Source of the DNA: Phymatolithon calcareum
Taxonomy: Eukaryota > Rhodophyta > Florideophyceae > Hapalidiales
Length of the DNA: 64,000 nucleotides
Direction of reading: 5' to 3'
Assembly: GCA_977006965.1 (NCBI GenBank)
Contig: OZ345371.1
Coordinates: forward strand, 2,232,001-2,296,000
A program made the translations under genes and the position numbers. Below, piece after piece: positions 61,685 to 64,000 of this stretch. A model generated the notes under the pieces. That model saw nothing but the letters and a program-made list of their open reading frames with translations, was not told where the DNA came from and ran no database searches. Numbering within the stretch: position 1 is the first letter of the stretch; every line of letters begins with the position of its first letter.

Positions 61685-64000
61685 GGGGATATGTGTTGAT
61701 TTATTTTAAAAGCTCCCAAGGCCTCTCTTGAAGAGTAACAGGGCCGCTTTCGCACGATTTTCTAAGCTCACGTAGTTTGACTGTTCAGTATATCCTTGAT
61801 TCGTATTTCTCTCCCAACAAGTGCTCCAGTTAGTCGCTTACATTCATATTCAATTTCAGGACTAATCTTGGATGAAGATAGAATGCGTTGGAGCGCGACC
61901 AGCTCAATCACGGCTGTGACACCAAAGTATGCACCAAGTACTGATTTTCTCCAAAGAGGTGCTCTATTGAATATCAGCCGTAGGCATCGCAACCGTGTAG
62001 ATCTTTCTCTTACGCGGAGAACCATCGGTAGATTGTTCGAATCAGTTGGTATCTCGAGCGATCTTCCCTCTTCTTCCTCTGCCCATAACTCAATTATTTC
62101 TTTTCGTCGCCCTTTCTTTGAGACTGAGCCCTCCTTGGCTTTGTCGAGAGGTTGCTGCAGATCTTCATATTTCTTGAGGCACTCTATGTCCTTGATTGCC
62201 TCCTTAATTTCTTCATCTCTCCCAGAATACTCATCTGCTTCGTCGAGGCGCTTCTTTTGTTTCACTAGACTCGCAGAGAACCTTTCTGCTTGGTGTCTTC
62301 TCCTCATGGCAGGTGGTTCTAGTCGGCACAGAACTCGCATTCTTCCATGGCGGTGCTGGGCATATGTCCCAAAAACATACTTGAAGAATAAACCTTCTGC
62401 AGATTCGATTGCTGATTGTAATCGCTTTGTCAGAGGCGTGACGTGGAGTGCATACTCCCACTTTGGCAAAATAAGCGACTTGAAGATTCTAATGCATGTC
62501 AAAGGCTGAAAGCCTCGAACATTGACTCCAATATCCCGCAGGTTGTGTATGCACCCCACTGCATTTCGTACTCTTGATAACGCCATGTCGTCTGTTACGC
62601 CTTTGTGGTTCATGCTTATACCGAGATACGAGAGCCTCCAAGCTTGATGAAGAACTCGACCCGCAATGTGGAAGGTGTGTTTCCTGAGACCCTTGTATTT
62701 AAGGATCTCGCTCTTTCCTGGCTTTGTGTTCCAGCTCATACCATTTTCCTGCGCCCAGGTAGTCGCTATATCAAGTAGCTTCTGCATTCCTTCTCCATCC
62801 TTTGATTGCAGCTGGACATCGTCAGCGAACAGTTGCGCTGGATTTTCAGAGACGTCGCTGGGGACCTTGGAGACCGCTTCCGCGAATGTATCCATGAAGA
62901 TATTGTACAGGCACGGGCTCAGTGGGGACCCTTGCGGTACTCCTCGATCGATAATGCACCATGTTCGTGTATCATCGCCTGCTGACGTAACCCACGAGGG
63001 TTTCAGAAGATATGCCACCATCCTTGCCATTTCGTCGGGTAGCTTCTGCTCGAGTCTTTTCATGAGGATGTCTCGTGGCACCCTGTCATATGCTGCAGAG
63101 AGGTCAAGAACCGCGACAAAAGGATGCCCATCTTTCATGGCACATTTTGCACGGAGTATCGCAATATATGTGCTCTTGTCTTTTCGGAAACCTAGCTGGG
63201 CACTGTTGAAACGGTAGTGTTCCCTTATGTATGAGTCGAGTGCGGAATCGATGATTTTCCTGGCTTGGCTTAATAGCGATATAGGTCTGTAGTTCGCTGC
63301 AACATGGGGGTGGGCCTTTCTTGTACAGAGGGATCAGAGTAGCTTGACGCCACGCTCGCGGAAGACATTTGAGCCTCCCACATGTCTCCCATAAGGCTAT
63401 CAATATACTCAATCCGGCTTCCTTATTCGCATGCATCATTTCAACTGCCACTCCGTCAGGGCCGACCGCCTTCCCTTTTGGTGCTCGGTTGAATGCCCTC
63501 GTAATGTGCCGCCTCATTGCCCTGTTGACTGTAAAAGCCTTTAGTGGCACATTCCAGTCATTTTCAGCCTTGCACACATTAGAAATATACGCAGAGAATT
63601 TGCTCGGATGTACTGGAGCTCCGAGTGCCTTGTTCGACCCTTTTCTTCTTGTTTTCGACTTCATAATTTTGCTTGCAACGTTGGCTGCCTCAGTGGGACC
63701 CAGTTCTTCTACTCCATCAAGGTATCTTTCAAACTGCTCACGTTTCGCTTTTCTTACTTTCTTTTGGATTTGTGTCTTAATTTCTCGGAGGGCAAGCCGG
63801 TCCTTTTCAAGCTCGGTTCTTTTGTAAATCTTGTATAATCGAGTTCGCTTCTTGGCTAGTTTGTCGAGCTCATTGTTCCAAAAGGTCTTGAATCTTGACG
63901 GCCTGGGCCTAGAGGACGTCCATGGCTGTATAAGATTCTTCGAAAACCTTTCGTACTATTTTTCCAAGTCTTGTTTGCGATTGCAGGCTTGCAGTTGCTC
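61685..64000 (-). mobile_element. LINE-E, nearly intact 3' half, runs off the right edge
   Basis: Parent family of the LINE-E fragments in the units. The 3' end at ~61685 is ...AAAATAAATCAACACATATCCCC on the minus strand, with no poly-A run. Coding sequence starts beyond the window or beyond the break near 63957. The endonuclease is not visible. Confidence 0.85.
61768..63955 (-). pseudogene. LINE-E reverse transcriptase region (partial, one internal frameshift)
   Basis: From 63955 leftward: linker FWNNELDKLAKKRTRLYK, KGKAVGPDGVAVEMM, ATLIPLYKKG, then a shift near 63307 in a G run. The 456-residue frame (61768-63138) follows with motif A VAVLDLSAAYDRVP, motif B GVPQGSPLSPCLYNIF and motif C LFADDVQLQ with both catalytic Asp residues. 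Then come YLGISMNHKG, LPKWEYALHVTP and the C-terminal segment EEEEGRSLEIP...TRLRCLRLIFNRAPLWRKSV. An in-frame TAG or shift near 63957 blocks the upstream frame. Only one or two lesions separate it from an open frame, making it the best-preserved poly-A-less LINE here. Confidence 0.85.

Noticed and set aside
1-64000. tRNA, rRNA and spliceosomal RNA genes
   Set aside because: No recognisable A/B boxes in cloverleaf context, rRNA core motifs or snRNA signatures were seen; a covariance-model scan would be needed to exclude them.

Overview
The window is eukaryotic and very rich in transposable elements. I see no operons, rRNA, tRNA or CRISPR. The Ty3/gypsy integrase with a chromodomain-like tail, the pogo-type DDE transposase and the hAT dimerisation fragment all resemble families I associate with oomycetes. 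An N-terminal 2A peptide on an RNase H-bearing LINE is a trait best known from trypanosomatid ingi/L1Tc elements. I therefore suggest a TE-rich protist, perhaps oomycete or a neighbouring lineage, but the species cannot be fixed from this window.

Layout. 1-1365: hAT transposase remnant, then an apparently single-copy four-helix membrane protein gene. 1658-5281: internally deleted gypsy element with two LTRs. 3550-53727: three direct copies of one segmental unit (unit 1 3550-15772, unit 2 18147-36955, unit 3 39245-53727). The same truncated LINE (here LINE-J) lies exactly between units 1/2 (15773-18146) and 2/3 (36956-39244). Each unit holds, in order: a gypsy remnant, a LINE-R (RNase H LINE) remnant, LTR-like remnants, LINE-E and LINE-J tails, a small secreted Cys-rich protein gene (minus), a hairpin-rich noncoding stretch, and a three-helix membrane glycoprotein gene (minus). 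53728-64000: a second copy of a MITE-like element, a 1.3 kb purine-rich tract, several LINE fragments, a long hairpin, a zinc-knuckle fragment, and a nearly intact LINE-E running off the right edge.

How it fits together. Native left flank is seen only beside unit 1 and native right flank only beside unit 3. This suggests LINE-J was laid down at the junction of the original tandem duplication. Unit 2 resembles unit 3 in its left two thirds and unit 1 at its right end, as expected if it arose by unequal crossing-over within the membrane-protein gene. Later insertions are private to single units: a full-length 4.2 kb LINE-R with 2A peptide and an intact pogo transposon in unit 2; nested LINEs, a MITE and a tandem-repeat-bearing element in unit 3; a short LINE in unit 1. 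Most have clear target-site duplications (TSDs), so the locus can be read as a layered insertion history. LINE names (J, R, E, C, F, T) are working labels for this window only.
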